Below are positions 1 through 6,124 of a DNA stretch of 13,923 bases, piece by piece. A program made the translations under genes and the position numbers. The first letter of the stretch is position 1, and each line of letters opens with the position of its first letter. Location: positions 1 to 13,923 of the forward strand of contig NZ_JBQNBV010000046.1 of the NCBI RefSeq assembly GCF_052169755.1. Direction: 5' to 3'. The notes under the pieces are model-generated. The model saw only the letters and a program-made list of their open reading frames with translations. It searched no databases and had not been told where the DNA came from. Source of the stretch: Selenomonas sp052169755 (GTDB lineage Bacteria; Bacillota; Negativicutes; Selenomonadales; Selenomonadaceae).

Positions 1-296
1 CCCTCGCGATCGACGGCGAGCGCACCGCCTGCCGGCACGCGAGTCGCGTCCGCCGCCGCCATGATGAGAGAATCCATGCGGCGCATCTCCTCTTTCAAGA
101 CACCGACGGCGTTCTCAAGCCCTGCGCCGCGCAGCGAATTGCTGCAAACGAGTTCGGCGAAGTCCGCCGTCTTGTGCGCGGGGCTTGAAGATGCGGGGCG
201 CATCTCATAGAGCGTGACCTCTGCGCCGCTTTTGGCTGCCTGCCATGCGGCTTCACTGCCGGCAAGCCCCGCGCCCACGATGATGACCCTCTTCAC
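1..296 (-). CDS. trmFO: TrmFO, methylenetetrahydrofolate-tRNA-(uracil-5-)-methyltransferase (5' part only)
   Basis: This is the first 98 codons of a folate/FAD-dependent tRNA methyltransferase that forms 5-methyluridine at position 54 of the T-loop. The reverse strand translates from a GTG start as MKRVIIVGAGLAGSEAAWQA, the FAD-binding Rossmann GxGxxG motif at the N-terminus. It is followed by the family signatures LYEMRP, HKTADFAELVCSNSLR and LKEEMRRMDSLI. The start is set by an AGGAGG-like Shine-Dalgarno (complement of 304-308) 7 nt upstream. The GTG overlaps the topA stop in the sequence GTGA (296-293), so translation is probably coupled to topA. Firmicutes commonly carry dprA-topA-trmFO (gid) in this order, which supports the call. 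The gene runs off the left edge, so its C-terminal two thirds are not seen. Confidence 0.93.
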   Translation of the reverse strand, partial: MKRVIIVGAGLAGSEAAWQAAKSGAEVTLYEMRPASSSPAHKTADFAELVCSNSLRGAGLENAVGVLKEEMRRMDSLIMAAADATRVPAGGALAVDRE

Positions 297-2617
297 GTCG
301 TTGCCTCCGTCTGCATCGCTTTTTCCGCTGCTGCCGCCGCTTCTTTCGCCCGCTTCGCTTCTAGGCGTGCGCGGCTTTTTTCGATTTCCTTATTGATCGG
401 ATGGTCGATGCGCGTCTTGCATGTTTCGTTGCTGCAATAGGGCAGAATCCTGCCGTTCTTGTAGCGATGGCGCAGCATGAACGCGCCGCACTCCGGACAC
501 TTTTCCAAGAGCGGCTGATCCCACGTCACATAATCGCAATCGGGATAATTCTCGCAGCCGTAGAATGCCTGTCCGCGCCTTGAGCGTCGCTCGACGATCT
601 TGCCGCCGCACTTCGGGCACGGCACGCCCGTATCCTTTAAGAGCGGCTTCGTGTTGCGGCAATCGGGGAACCCCGGGCACGCGAGGAATTTGCCATAGCG
701 ACCTTGCTTGACGACCATGTTTCTGCCGCACTTTTCACATAGGACATCGGAAACTTCTTCGGGAATCTCGATTTCGCCGATCGCTTCATCTGCCTTGGCG
801 AGCGTCTTTTCAAACGGCTCGTAAAAGGTACGTAGAAGATCGTTCTTGTCCACTTTGCCTTCGGCGATCTCGTCCAGCTCGTTTTCCAATCCCGCCGTGA
901 ACTGCACATCAACGATGTCCTTGAAATGTTCTTCGAGCATATCGTTGACGAGGAAGCCGAGATCTGTCGGCTGAAAGTGCTTCTCCTGCCGCACGACATA
1001 GCCGCGCATCAAGATCGTTTCGATAATCGGCGCATAGGTGCTCGGGCGGCCGATGTCTTTTTCCTCCAGTGTTTTGACGAGCGAGGCCTCGTTATAGCGC
1101 GGCGGCGGCTCAGTGAAGTGCTGCTCGGGCAGAAGGCGCACGAGGGAAAGCGCTTCGCCTGCCGCAAGCTCGGGCAAGAGCACGTCCTTTTCCTTCTTAT
1201 TGTCCGCATAGACGGCGAGGAAGCCCGCGAACTTCAGCGTCGAGCCGGATGCGCGCGCGATGTAGCGTTCCCCCGCCGCCACGCTGACGCTCACCGTATC
1301 GAATACGGCGGGCGTCATCTGGCTCGCAACGAAGCGCTGCCAGATCAAGGTGTAAAGGCGAAGCTGATCGCGGGTCAGATATTTTCCCATAAGCTCCGGC
1401 GTGTTCTCTACGCTCGTCGGACGAATCGCCTCGTGCGCGTCCTGCGCTTTCTTGCCCGCCGCATAGACATTAGGTTTTTCGGGCAAGTAATCAGCGCCGA
1501 ACGAAGCGCCGACGTAGTCGCGCACCTCATCGAGCGCGAGATCCGAAAGGCGCGTCGAATCCGTGCGCATGTAGGTGATGAGACCGACGGGGCCGCGCCT
1601 GCCCAGCTCGACGCCCTCATAGAGCTGCTGGGCGAACATCATCGTGCGGCGCGACGTGAAGCCAAGCTTTCTCGACGCGTCCTGCTGCATACTGCTCGTC
1701 GTAAACGGCGCGACGGGATTGCGCCTGCGCTCGCGCTTCTTGACCTCTTTGACAGAGAGTTTCTGACGCGCGATATCTTCGACGAGCGCGTCCGTCTCCT
1801 CCTTCGAGTGCAGCGCGAGCTTCTTGCCATCGACGGTCGCAAGTTCGGCGGTAAACTGCGCGCCGCGCTCCTTCTTGAGCTTCATGCCAACCGTCCAATA
1901 TTCCTCGGGCACGAACGCCTGAATCTCCTTTTCGCGGTCGCAGATCAGCTTGACCGTCACCGACTGCACGCGGCCGGCGGAAAGCCCCTTCTTGATCTTG
2001 CGCCAGAGGAGCGGGCTGAGCTTATAGCCGACGATGCGGTCGAGCATACGACGCGCCTGCTGTGCATCCACACGGTCGAGGTTGATCGGGTACGGTTCCT
2101 TGACCGCCGCCTGTATCGCGGGCTTCGTGATCTCGTTGAACACGATGCGGCAATTCTCCTGCGGGTCAAGCCCCAAGATGTAGGCGAGATGCCATGCGAT
2201 CGCCTCGCCTTCGCGGTCGGGATCGCTTGCGAGATAGATCTTGTCTGCGTGCTTCGCATCCTTTTTGAGCGCCTTGATGAGATCGCCCTTGCCGCGAATG
2301 TTGATGTACTTCGGCGCAAAATCATGCTCGACGTCGATGCCGAACTGGCTCTTCGGGAGATCGCGCAGATGCCCCATAGATGCCCGCACCATGTATTTTT
2401 TACCGAGATACTTTTCAATCGTCTTAGCCTTTGCAGGCGACTCGACAACGACCAAAGTCTTAGGCGCACTTTTCCTCGTTGTTTTTGCAGCCGTTTTTTT
2501 CGCAGCGGATTTTTTCGCCGTCGTTTTCGCTGCAGCCGTTTTCCTTGCTTTCTTTACTGTTTTCTCCACGACTTCCGTATTCTTTTCCTGCGGCGTCTTT
2601 TTCTGCGCTGTCGGCAA
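293..2617 (-). CDS. topA: DNA topoisomerase I (type IA)
   Basis: This 774-residue enzyme relaxes negatively supercoiled DNA by single-strand passage. The TOPRIM domain begins at about residue 54 (LVVVESPAKAKTIEKYLG, catalytic Glu59) and carries SDPDREGEA at 131-139. The active-site tyrosine is Tyr349 in GLITYMRTDS, and DIGRPSTYAPIIETI follows in the core. The C-terminus holds three four-cysteine zinc ribbons: CEKCG...CPGFPDC, CPKCG...CENYPDC and CPECG...CSNETC. The start is TTG at 2617, preceded by GAGGAGGGG. Residues 1-53 are an unusual tail with about 15 lysines and many Ala/Thr residues. This is the fourth gene of the putative operon; it lies 35 nt after dprA and overlaps trmFO by 4 nt. 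The identification is secure; the role of the tail is unknown. Confidence 0.97.
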   Translation of the reverse strand: MPTAQKKTPQEKNTEVVEKTVKKARKTAAAKTTAKKSAAKKTAAKTTRKSAPKTLVVVESPAKAKTIEKYLGKKYMVRASMGHLRDLPKSQFGIDVEHDFAPKYINIRGKGDLIKALKKDAKHADKIYLASDPDREGEAIAWHLAYILGLDPQENCRIVFNEITKPAIQAAVKEPYPINLDRVDAQQARRMLDRIVGYKLSPLLWRKIKKGLSAGRVQSVTVKLICDREKEIQAFVPEEYWTVGMKLKKERGAQFTAELATVDGKKLALHSKEETDALVEDIARQKLSVKEVKKRERRRNPVAPFTTSSMQQDASRKLGFTSRRTMMFAQQLYEGVELGRRGPVGLITYMRTDSTRLSDLALDEVRDYVGASFGADYLPEKPNVYAAGKKAQDAHEAIRPTSVENTPELMGKYLTRDQLRLYTLIWQRFVASQMTPAVFDTVSVSVAAGERYIARASGSTLKFAGFLAVYADNKKEKDVLLPELAAGEALSLVRLLPEQHFTEPPPRYNEASLVKTLEEKDIGRPSTYAPIIETILMRGYVVRQEKHFQPTDLGFLVNDMLEEHFKDIVDVQFTAGLENELDEIAEGKVDKNDLLRTFYEPFEKTLAKADEAIGEIEIPEEVSDVLCEKCGRNMVVKQGRYGKFLACPGFPDCRNTKPLLKDTGVPCPKCGGKIVERRSRRGQAFYGCENYPDCDYVTWDQPLLEKCPECGAFMLRHRYKNGRILPYCSNETCKTRIDHPINKEIEKSRARLEAKRAKEAAAAAEKAMQTEATT

Positions 2618-2652
2618 GATCGCCCCTCCTCAGATACTCATATACTTCATGC

Positions 2653-3743
2653 TCAAAGATGTTTCCCTGCGGCGCTGCGGATATAGGTGCGCATGGGTGT
2701 TTCTTCGACCAGCCCTTTGACGCGCAGCCCCAACAGGAGAAACGCGACGTTCGCCGCCTTGCCTTGCAGGCGGCAGATCAGCTCGTCCAAAGAACGCGCT
2801 TCCTCGCGCGAAAGGAGCGCATAGACCGCCGCTTCCTCTTCCGTCAAATCCTGCGGCGGCGCGCTTTCCTCCGCTGCCCCGCCTGTGTACTCGGCGGCAA
2901 CGTCCGCCGCTGAGACGACAAGCCGCGCCCCCTGCTGAATCAAGCGATGACAGCCGCAGCTCATCGCCGAATAGATGCTGCCCGGCACGGCAAAGACATC
3001 GCGCCCCTCGCTCAAGGCGAACTCCGCCGTGATCAAAGAACCGCTCTTTTCCGCCGCCTCGACGACGATCGTGCCGCGTGCAATACCGCTGATGATGCGA
3101 TTTCGCGCGGGGAAGAACGCTGCAAACGGCGCTGTCCCCGGCGCATATTCGGAAATGACCGCGCCCTTTTCGGCAATCTCCGCTAAAAGCCGCGCATTCT
3201 CGCGCGGATAAGCGACATCGACGCCGCAGCCGAGCACGGCGACCGTCGCGCCAGCCTTCAAAGCCCCCTTGTGCGAAGCCGTGTCGATGCCGCGCGCCGC
3301 ACCGCTCACGACGACAAAACCGCGCTCGGCAAGACCGAGCGCGATATCCTCCGCCGCGCTTTTGCCATAAGCGCTCGCATGACGTGCGCCGACCATAGCG
3401 ACAGCAGTTTGTTTGAGGCAATCGAGGGACCCGCGGCAAAAGAGCGTCTGCGGCGGATCGTAAATCTCCCGCAAAAGCGCAGGATACGCCCCATCCGTCG
3501 GAATGAACAGCCGTATGCCGGCTTTCTCACAAGTCTCAGCGATTTTCTCAGGAAGCGTTTCGTTCTTGCGGCAAAATCATGCAGCGCGGCGGCTCGCTCA
3601 AGCGAAAGCCCTGCCGCCCTGAGCGCCGTCACATCCGCCCGCCAAACATCCTGCGCCGTTCCCAAGCCGCGCAGAAGAGACGCAGCGATACGGCTGCCCA
3701 CATGAGGCGCACGGCAAAGAGCCGCCAAAAAGAAACGCTCCAT
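2653..3743 (-). pseudogene. dprA: DprA/Smf, DNA-processing protein A, reading frame broken by a -1 shift
   Basis: DprA protects incoming single-stranded DNA and loads RecA during natural transformation. Here it is split over two frames. The N-terminal helix-hairpin-helix-like part (MERFFLAALCRAPHVGSRIA...LSLERAAALHDF) starts at ATG 3743 behind AGGAG. The Rossmann core lies in the -1 frame: AYPALLREIYDPPQTLF, VSGAARGIDTASHKGAL, FPARNRIISG, SGSLITAEFAL and GRDVFAVPGS. A winged-helix-like C-terminus follows, ending at 2653. Homology moves between frames at about 3551-3576. The whole span is 1091 nt, exactly one base short of 364 codons, the usual DprA length. One extra base in TTTT (3573-3576) or in CAAGA (3564-3568) would restore it. 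It may be a real mutation, a sequencing error or, less likely, frameshifted translation; no canonical slippery heptamer is visible. An internal TTG at 3474 could start a core-only product. Confidence 0.9.
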
Positions 3744-3807
3744 GACGCATCTCCTCTCGTCCGATCTTTTTCACCTTCATGCACGCCAAATTCTGCTGCA
3801 CAGCATC

Positions 3808-4170
3808 TTACGCCCTGCGCGTGACCTCGACCTCAACAAAGTCCAGCGGGCCGTGAATGAGCACGGCATTCTTGCGGATGCGCGTCGTGACTTCGACGAC
3901 CTGCGGGAACTTCTGTAAAATACGATCGCCCGTCTTTGCCGCAAGCGTCATCAAGAGATTTACCTTCGTTTCTTCCACCGTATCTTGAATCAAGGGGTAG
4001 ACAGTCGCGGCATCAATGGCGCCGTCCTCCAGACGATCCGTATCACACGCCTTATCGTCGCGCGTCACCATCTCTACATCGACGTTGAGCTTCGCGCCTT
4101 GCTCCTTCTCATATTCATAAACGCCCTGGAAGCCATAAAACATCATGTTCATCAATCTGATCTTTGCCAC
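3808..4170 (-). CDS. FolB-family (dihydroneopterin aldolase-like) T-fold protein
   Basis: The 120-residue product has the single-domain tunnelling-fold pattern of dihydroneopterin aldolase, which makes 6-hydroxymethyl-dihydropterin in folate synthesis. Family landmarks are MMFYGFQGVYEYEKEQGAKL near the N-terminus, VNLLMTLAAKTGDRIL in the middle and IRKNAVLIHGPLDFVEVEVT at the end. By recalled alignment to S. aureus FolB, the catalytic Lys and the Glu of the first loop are kept. The active-site Tyr is replaced by Ala, and the pterin-anchoring Glu of LLExLAE by Met. It may therefore be a non-canonical FolB relative rather than a true aldolase. I chose GTG 4170 because AAGGAG lies 10 nt upstream; an in-frame GTG at 4179 is only 1 nt from that site. 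It sits between the DHPS-domain gene and dprA, presumably co-transcribed. Confidence 0.75.
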   Translation of the reverse strand: MAKIRLMNMMFYGFQGVYEYEKEQGAKLNVDVEMVTRDDKACDTDRLEDGAIDAATVYPLIQDTVEETKVNLLMTLAAKTGDRILQKFPQVVEVTTRIRKNAVLIHGPLDFVEVEVTRRA

Positions 4171-4190
4171 AAAAACCACTCTCCTTAGCT

Positions 4191-4556
4191 CTAAATCCCT
4201 AAAAGTGCGAGAATGTCCCGCGCCAAGACGTCAAGCCCCCACGGCTGACGCATAAGCACGGCAACTGCCGCACGATACTGCGCGAGCGTCGCGAAGATCA
4301 GCACATCCGTGCGCTCCTCGCTGAGGTCGACGGCATGGCGCGAAACAGCGGCGTCCGCTCCTTTCGAGAGAAACGTCTGCTTGACGACGTTCGCCGCCTT
4401 CGTCGGCAGATCGTGCACGCGAATCACGCAGAAAACCGCCTTGTCACGCATGATCTTGACACCCGCTTCCGTGCAGCCGATCTCGCGCATGACCTCTGCC
4501 GCCGCTTCCGCATTCCAAGGCTCCATACGCTCAAGCACAAAGCTCCTTCGCTCCAT
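4191..4556 (-). CDS. Stand-alone domain resembling the N-terminal domain of clostridial dihydropteroate synthases
   Basis: The 121-residue product contains GCTEAGVKIMRDKAVFCVIR, AANVVKQTFLSKGADAAVSR, TDVLIFATLAQYRAAV and RQPWGLDVLARDI. From memory, these match the roughly 130-residue N-terminal extension of dihydropteroate synthases (FolP) in Moorella/Pelotomaculum-type Firmicutes. The catalytic TIM barrel that would follow is absent: the frame ends at 4191 and folB-like coding begins 21 nt later. The pairing with a FolB-family gene supports a folate or pterin link. ATG 4556 is preferred over the in-frame ATG 4589, because it has AGGGGGGG about 6 nt upstream and the 4589 codon lies inside the likely -10 box. 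It is the first gene of the operon. There are no signal or membrane segments. The function of the isolated domain is unknown. Confidence 0.6.
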   Translation of the reverse strand: MERRSFVLERMEPWNAEAAAEVMREIGCTEAGVKIMRDKAVFCVIRVHDLPTKAANVVKQTFLSKGADAAVSRHAVDLSEERTDVLIFATLAQYRAAVAVLMRQPWGLDVLARDILALLGI

Positions 4557-4568
4557 GAAATCCCCCCC

Positions 4569-4597
4569 TTGCGCTTCATTTCCTCTCATTGTATCAT
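4569..4597 (+). promoter_or_regulatory. Possible divergent promoter for the 25-residue ORF
   Basis: TTGCGC (4569-4574) and TATCAT (4592-4597) are separated by 17 nt on the plus strand, about 45 nt before ATG 4643. The -35 matches only TTG, while the -10 matches 5 of 6. Its -10 overlaps the -10 of the opposing promoter, so the two could not both be occupied by polymerase. Confidence 0.3.
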
Positions 4598-4598
4598 A
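4588..4598 (-). promoter_or_regulatory. Extended -10 promoter of the folP-like/folB/dprA/topA/trmFO operon
   Basis: The reverse strand reads TATGATACAAT, a TRTGn-type extended -10 element with -10 TACAAT. No good -35 is seen at 16-18 nt, which is typical for promoters with a strong extended -10. The predicted start lies near 4581, giving a short leader of about 25 nt to ATG 4556. This placement argues against the upstream ATG at 4589 as a start codon. Confidence 0.5.
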
Positions 4599-4642
4599 AA
4601 GAGGAAGGAAAAGGTACGAAAAATTTCAACGAGGTGAAATCC

Positions 4643-4720
4643 ATGAGCGACATATTCCTGCTCTTCCTCATCTTCCTCATGCTCGCCTATACATTCTGGG
4701 ACGAGCTTTTCACGAGGTAA
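4643..4720 (+). CDS. Small single-pass membrane peptide, 25 residues
   Basis: ATG 4643 opens a 25-codon frame reading MSDIFLLFLIFLMLAYTFWD and ending ELFTR, then TAA. GAGGTG lies 6 nt before the start, so translation is plausible. Residues 4-19 are almost wholly hydrophobic (Phe, Leu, Ile, Met), enough for one membrane helix, with a charged tail of Asp, Glu and Arg. It fills the gap between two minus-strand transcripts and is transcribed against both. Its only possible terminator is the hairpin at 4744-4763, which has a weak T tract on this strand. I recognise no family. Small membrane peptides often modulate a larger membrane protein or act as toxins, but nothing here decides between those. 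Confidence 0.5.
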   Translation: MSDIFLLFLIFLMLAYTFWDELFTR

Positions 4721-4735
4721 GAGAGCCGCTTACGC

Positions 4736-4763
4736 AAAAAAAGAAGGAGGCTTGCGCCTCCTT
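4736..4763 (-). terminator. Rho-independent terminator of the NlpC/P60 transcript
   Basis: AAGGAGGC (4744-4751) pairs perfectly with GCCTCCTT (4756-4763) around the 4-nt loop TTGC. On the minus strand the stem is followed by a U-rich run (complement of AAAAAAA at 4736-4742). It begins about 10 nt after the stop of the hydrolase gene at 4774. Confidence 0.88.
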
Positions 4764-4773
4764 TCAAAGAAGA

Positions 4774-5436
4774 TTACATCACCCGGCGAGCCCCGATATA
4801 GCAGGACCCCCAGTAAGAGCTGTAAAGCGAATCGATCGCTACGCCGCGGCTCGATGATGCGTTGATGAAGTTGCCGTCGCCAAGATAGATGCCGACATGC
4901 GATGCACCGTAGGTGTATGTCGAGAAAAAGACGAGGTCGCCTGCGACGAGCTCATCGGTCGAAACGGGAACGCCGACCTCAAACTGCTCGTCTGCCATGC
5001 GCGGCAGATAGACGCCGGCATTGGCGAACACATAGCGCACATAGCCCGAGCAGTCAAAACCGCTCGGCGTCGTGCCGCCGAATACATACGGTACACCGAG
5101 ATACTGCATCGAATCCGAGATGATGCGGCGCGAGATATAGTTCGAACCGCGGCTCACTTCCGGCATGTTCTTGCCGAGAAGCGCCGCGTACGTCGCTGAG
5201 CCGACGAGACCGTCAGCCTCAAGACCGTGCGCACTCTGGAATGCCTTGACCGCCTCTGCCGTCGCGGGACCAAAATCGCCGTCCGCCGCCACGTCATATC
5301 CAAGGCTTGCCAGCTGCCCCTGAATCTCCGCTACATCGCTCCCCTGATCGCCCATGCGGAAAGCCGACGCCCCCGCGATGGAAAATCCACACATCAAAAC
5401 CGTGGTCAGTACGAAAATACGCATTACTCTACTCAA
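4774..5436 (-). CDS. Secreted NlpC/P60 cell-wall hydrolase with peptidoglycan-binding domain
   Basis: This 220-residue exported protein probably cleaves peptide stems of peptidoglycan (gamma-D-Glu-diamino-acid endopeptidase type). Residues 1-25 form a signal peptide ending AGASA. Residues 26-90 are a PG_binding_1 domain (MGDQGSDVAEIQGQLASLGY, DGDFGPATAEAVKAFQ, LVGSATYAAL). Residues 101-220 are the NlpC/P60 domain, with catalytic Cys129 in GFDCSGYVRYVF, His180 in SHVGIYLG and Asn192 as the likely third polar residue. The TTG start at 5436 is supported by AGAGGGAG about 8 nt upstream; an in-frame ATG at 5424 lies further from it. A c-di-AMP riboswitch immediately precedes the gene and the terminator at 4736 follows it. 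Control of cell-wall hydrolases by this riboswitch class is well established, so the context confirms the role. Confidence 0.95.
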   Translation of the reverse strand: MSRVMRIFVLTTVLMCGFSIAGASAFRMGDQGSDVAEIQGQLASLGYDVAADGDFGPATAEAVKAFQSAHGLEADGLVGSATYAALLGKNMPEVSRGSNYISRRIISDSMQYLGVPYVFGGTTPSGFDCSGYVRYVFANAGVYLPRMADEQFEVGVPVSTDELVAGDLVFFSTYTYGASHVGIYLGDGNFINASSSRGVAIDSLYSSYWGSCYIGARRVM

Positions 5437-5457
5437 ATGGACACTCCCTCTCTGATT

Positions 5458-5610
5458 TCGCCTACGAGGTTAGCTGCCGGGTTAGGGAAGAGAACACCCT
5501 TTTTGATGCGGCCGGAAAGCGGTCTTGCATTACATCCGCAGTCCTTCAGCCGCCTCATCATTCACCCCAAAAACTATGGTTCCCCCGCTCCTGAGCTGGA
5601 TTCGGCTTTT
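5458..5610 (-). promoter_or_regulatory. Cyclic di-AMP riboswitch (ydaO/yuaA class)
   Basis: The reverse strand shows the conserved core in order: GCCGAATCC (5606-5598), GGAGCGGGGGAACC, TTTTTGGGGTGAAT, then ACCCGGCAGCTAACCTCGTA and GGC ending at 5460. This matches the class architecture, for example the Thermoanaerobacter tengcongensis aptamer, almost base for base in the conserved parts. It lies about 24 nt before the TTG start of the NlpC/P60 gene. High c-di-AMP normally shuts such genes off. No hairpin plus U tract is seen between aptamer and gene, and the ribosome-binding site follows the last conserved bases closely. Translational control is therefore more likely than the usual terminator mechanism. 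Confidence 0.93.
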
Positions 5611-5645
5611 ATTCGCTTATGCGTATCGGCTCCTCGTTGTTTTGC

Positions 5646-6005
5646 TTGCCGAGCACCCTATAAGCCGGGTTCTGTGCTGCCTTAAGGCAGTGGCAATCAT
5701 TTATCTGGACCGCCCGTTGCCGGACGGCTCAAGCGACGCTACCCGGAAGGTCGGCGGGCCGCCTCATCCCTTCCCTATTTGGTCTTGCTCCGCGTGGGGT
5801 TTGCCTAGCCAGCCAGTCACCTGACTGCTGGTGCGCTCTTACCGCACCTTTCCACCCTTGCCAACACAGCCCTGCCGTGCGGCGGTCTAAGTCTCTATGG
5901 CACTTTCCCTAAGGTTGCCCCCGCTGGACGTTATCCAGCACGCTGCCCTATGAAGCCCGGACTTTCCTCAGACAAAATGCCCGCGATTGCCCGGATGCTC
6001 AGCAA
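5646..6005 (-). ncRNA. rnpB: RNase P RNA (class A type)
   Basis: This is the catalytic RNA that removes 5' leaders from pre-tRNAs. The minus strand contains the universal GAGGAAAGTCCGGGC near the 5' end, followed by ATAGGGCAG, and AGAACCCGGCTTATAGG near the 3' end. The ends are set by a 12-bp P1 helix: TTGCTGAGCATC (from 6005) pairs with GGTGCTCGGCAA (to 5646), allowing G-U pairs. Total length is about 360 nt, normal for the class. A consensus promoter precedes it. No intrinsic terminator follows before the c-di-AMP aptamer that starts about 40 nt downstream. Confidence 0.96.
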
Positions 6006-6020
6006 ACTTACAACGTGACC

Positions 6021-6049
6021 ATTATACCAGTTTCTGATCGAGTTGTCAA
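6021..6049 (-). promoter_or_regulatory. Consensus sigma-70/SigA promoter of rnpB
   Basis: The reverse strand has TTGACA (6049-6044), a 17-nt spacer and TATAAT (6026-6021): a perfect match to the housekeeping consensus. The predicted start near 6014 is about 9 nt before the P1 helix of RNase P RNA. Because no terminator follows rnpB, this promoter may also drive the riboswitch and the NlpC/P60 gene. Confidence 0.92.
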
Positions 6050-6124
6050 ACGAGTTCAGCTGTATGTCCATCATTTTTATCAGAGAAAATTAATCTACTA
6101 TACACCCCTACACCATAGATATAG

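Noticed and set aside
926..2686. 586-codon plus-strand ORF opposite topA
   Set aside because: It mirrors the codon periodicity of topA, has arginine/leucine-rich low-complexity translation with no recognisable domain, and no Shine-Dalgarno. GC-rich third positions suppress stops on the opposite strand.
2630..3439. 269-codon minus-strand ORF overlapping dprA in another frame
   Set aside because: Cys/Arg/Gly-rich translation with no domain; the overlapping frame contains all DprA motifs.
5227..5824. Plus-strand ORFs of 95-152 codons across the riboswitch and rnpB
   Set aside because: The region is explained by two structured RNAs on the other strand; the ORFs have no ribosome-binding sites or motifs.
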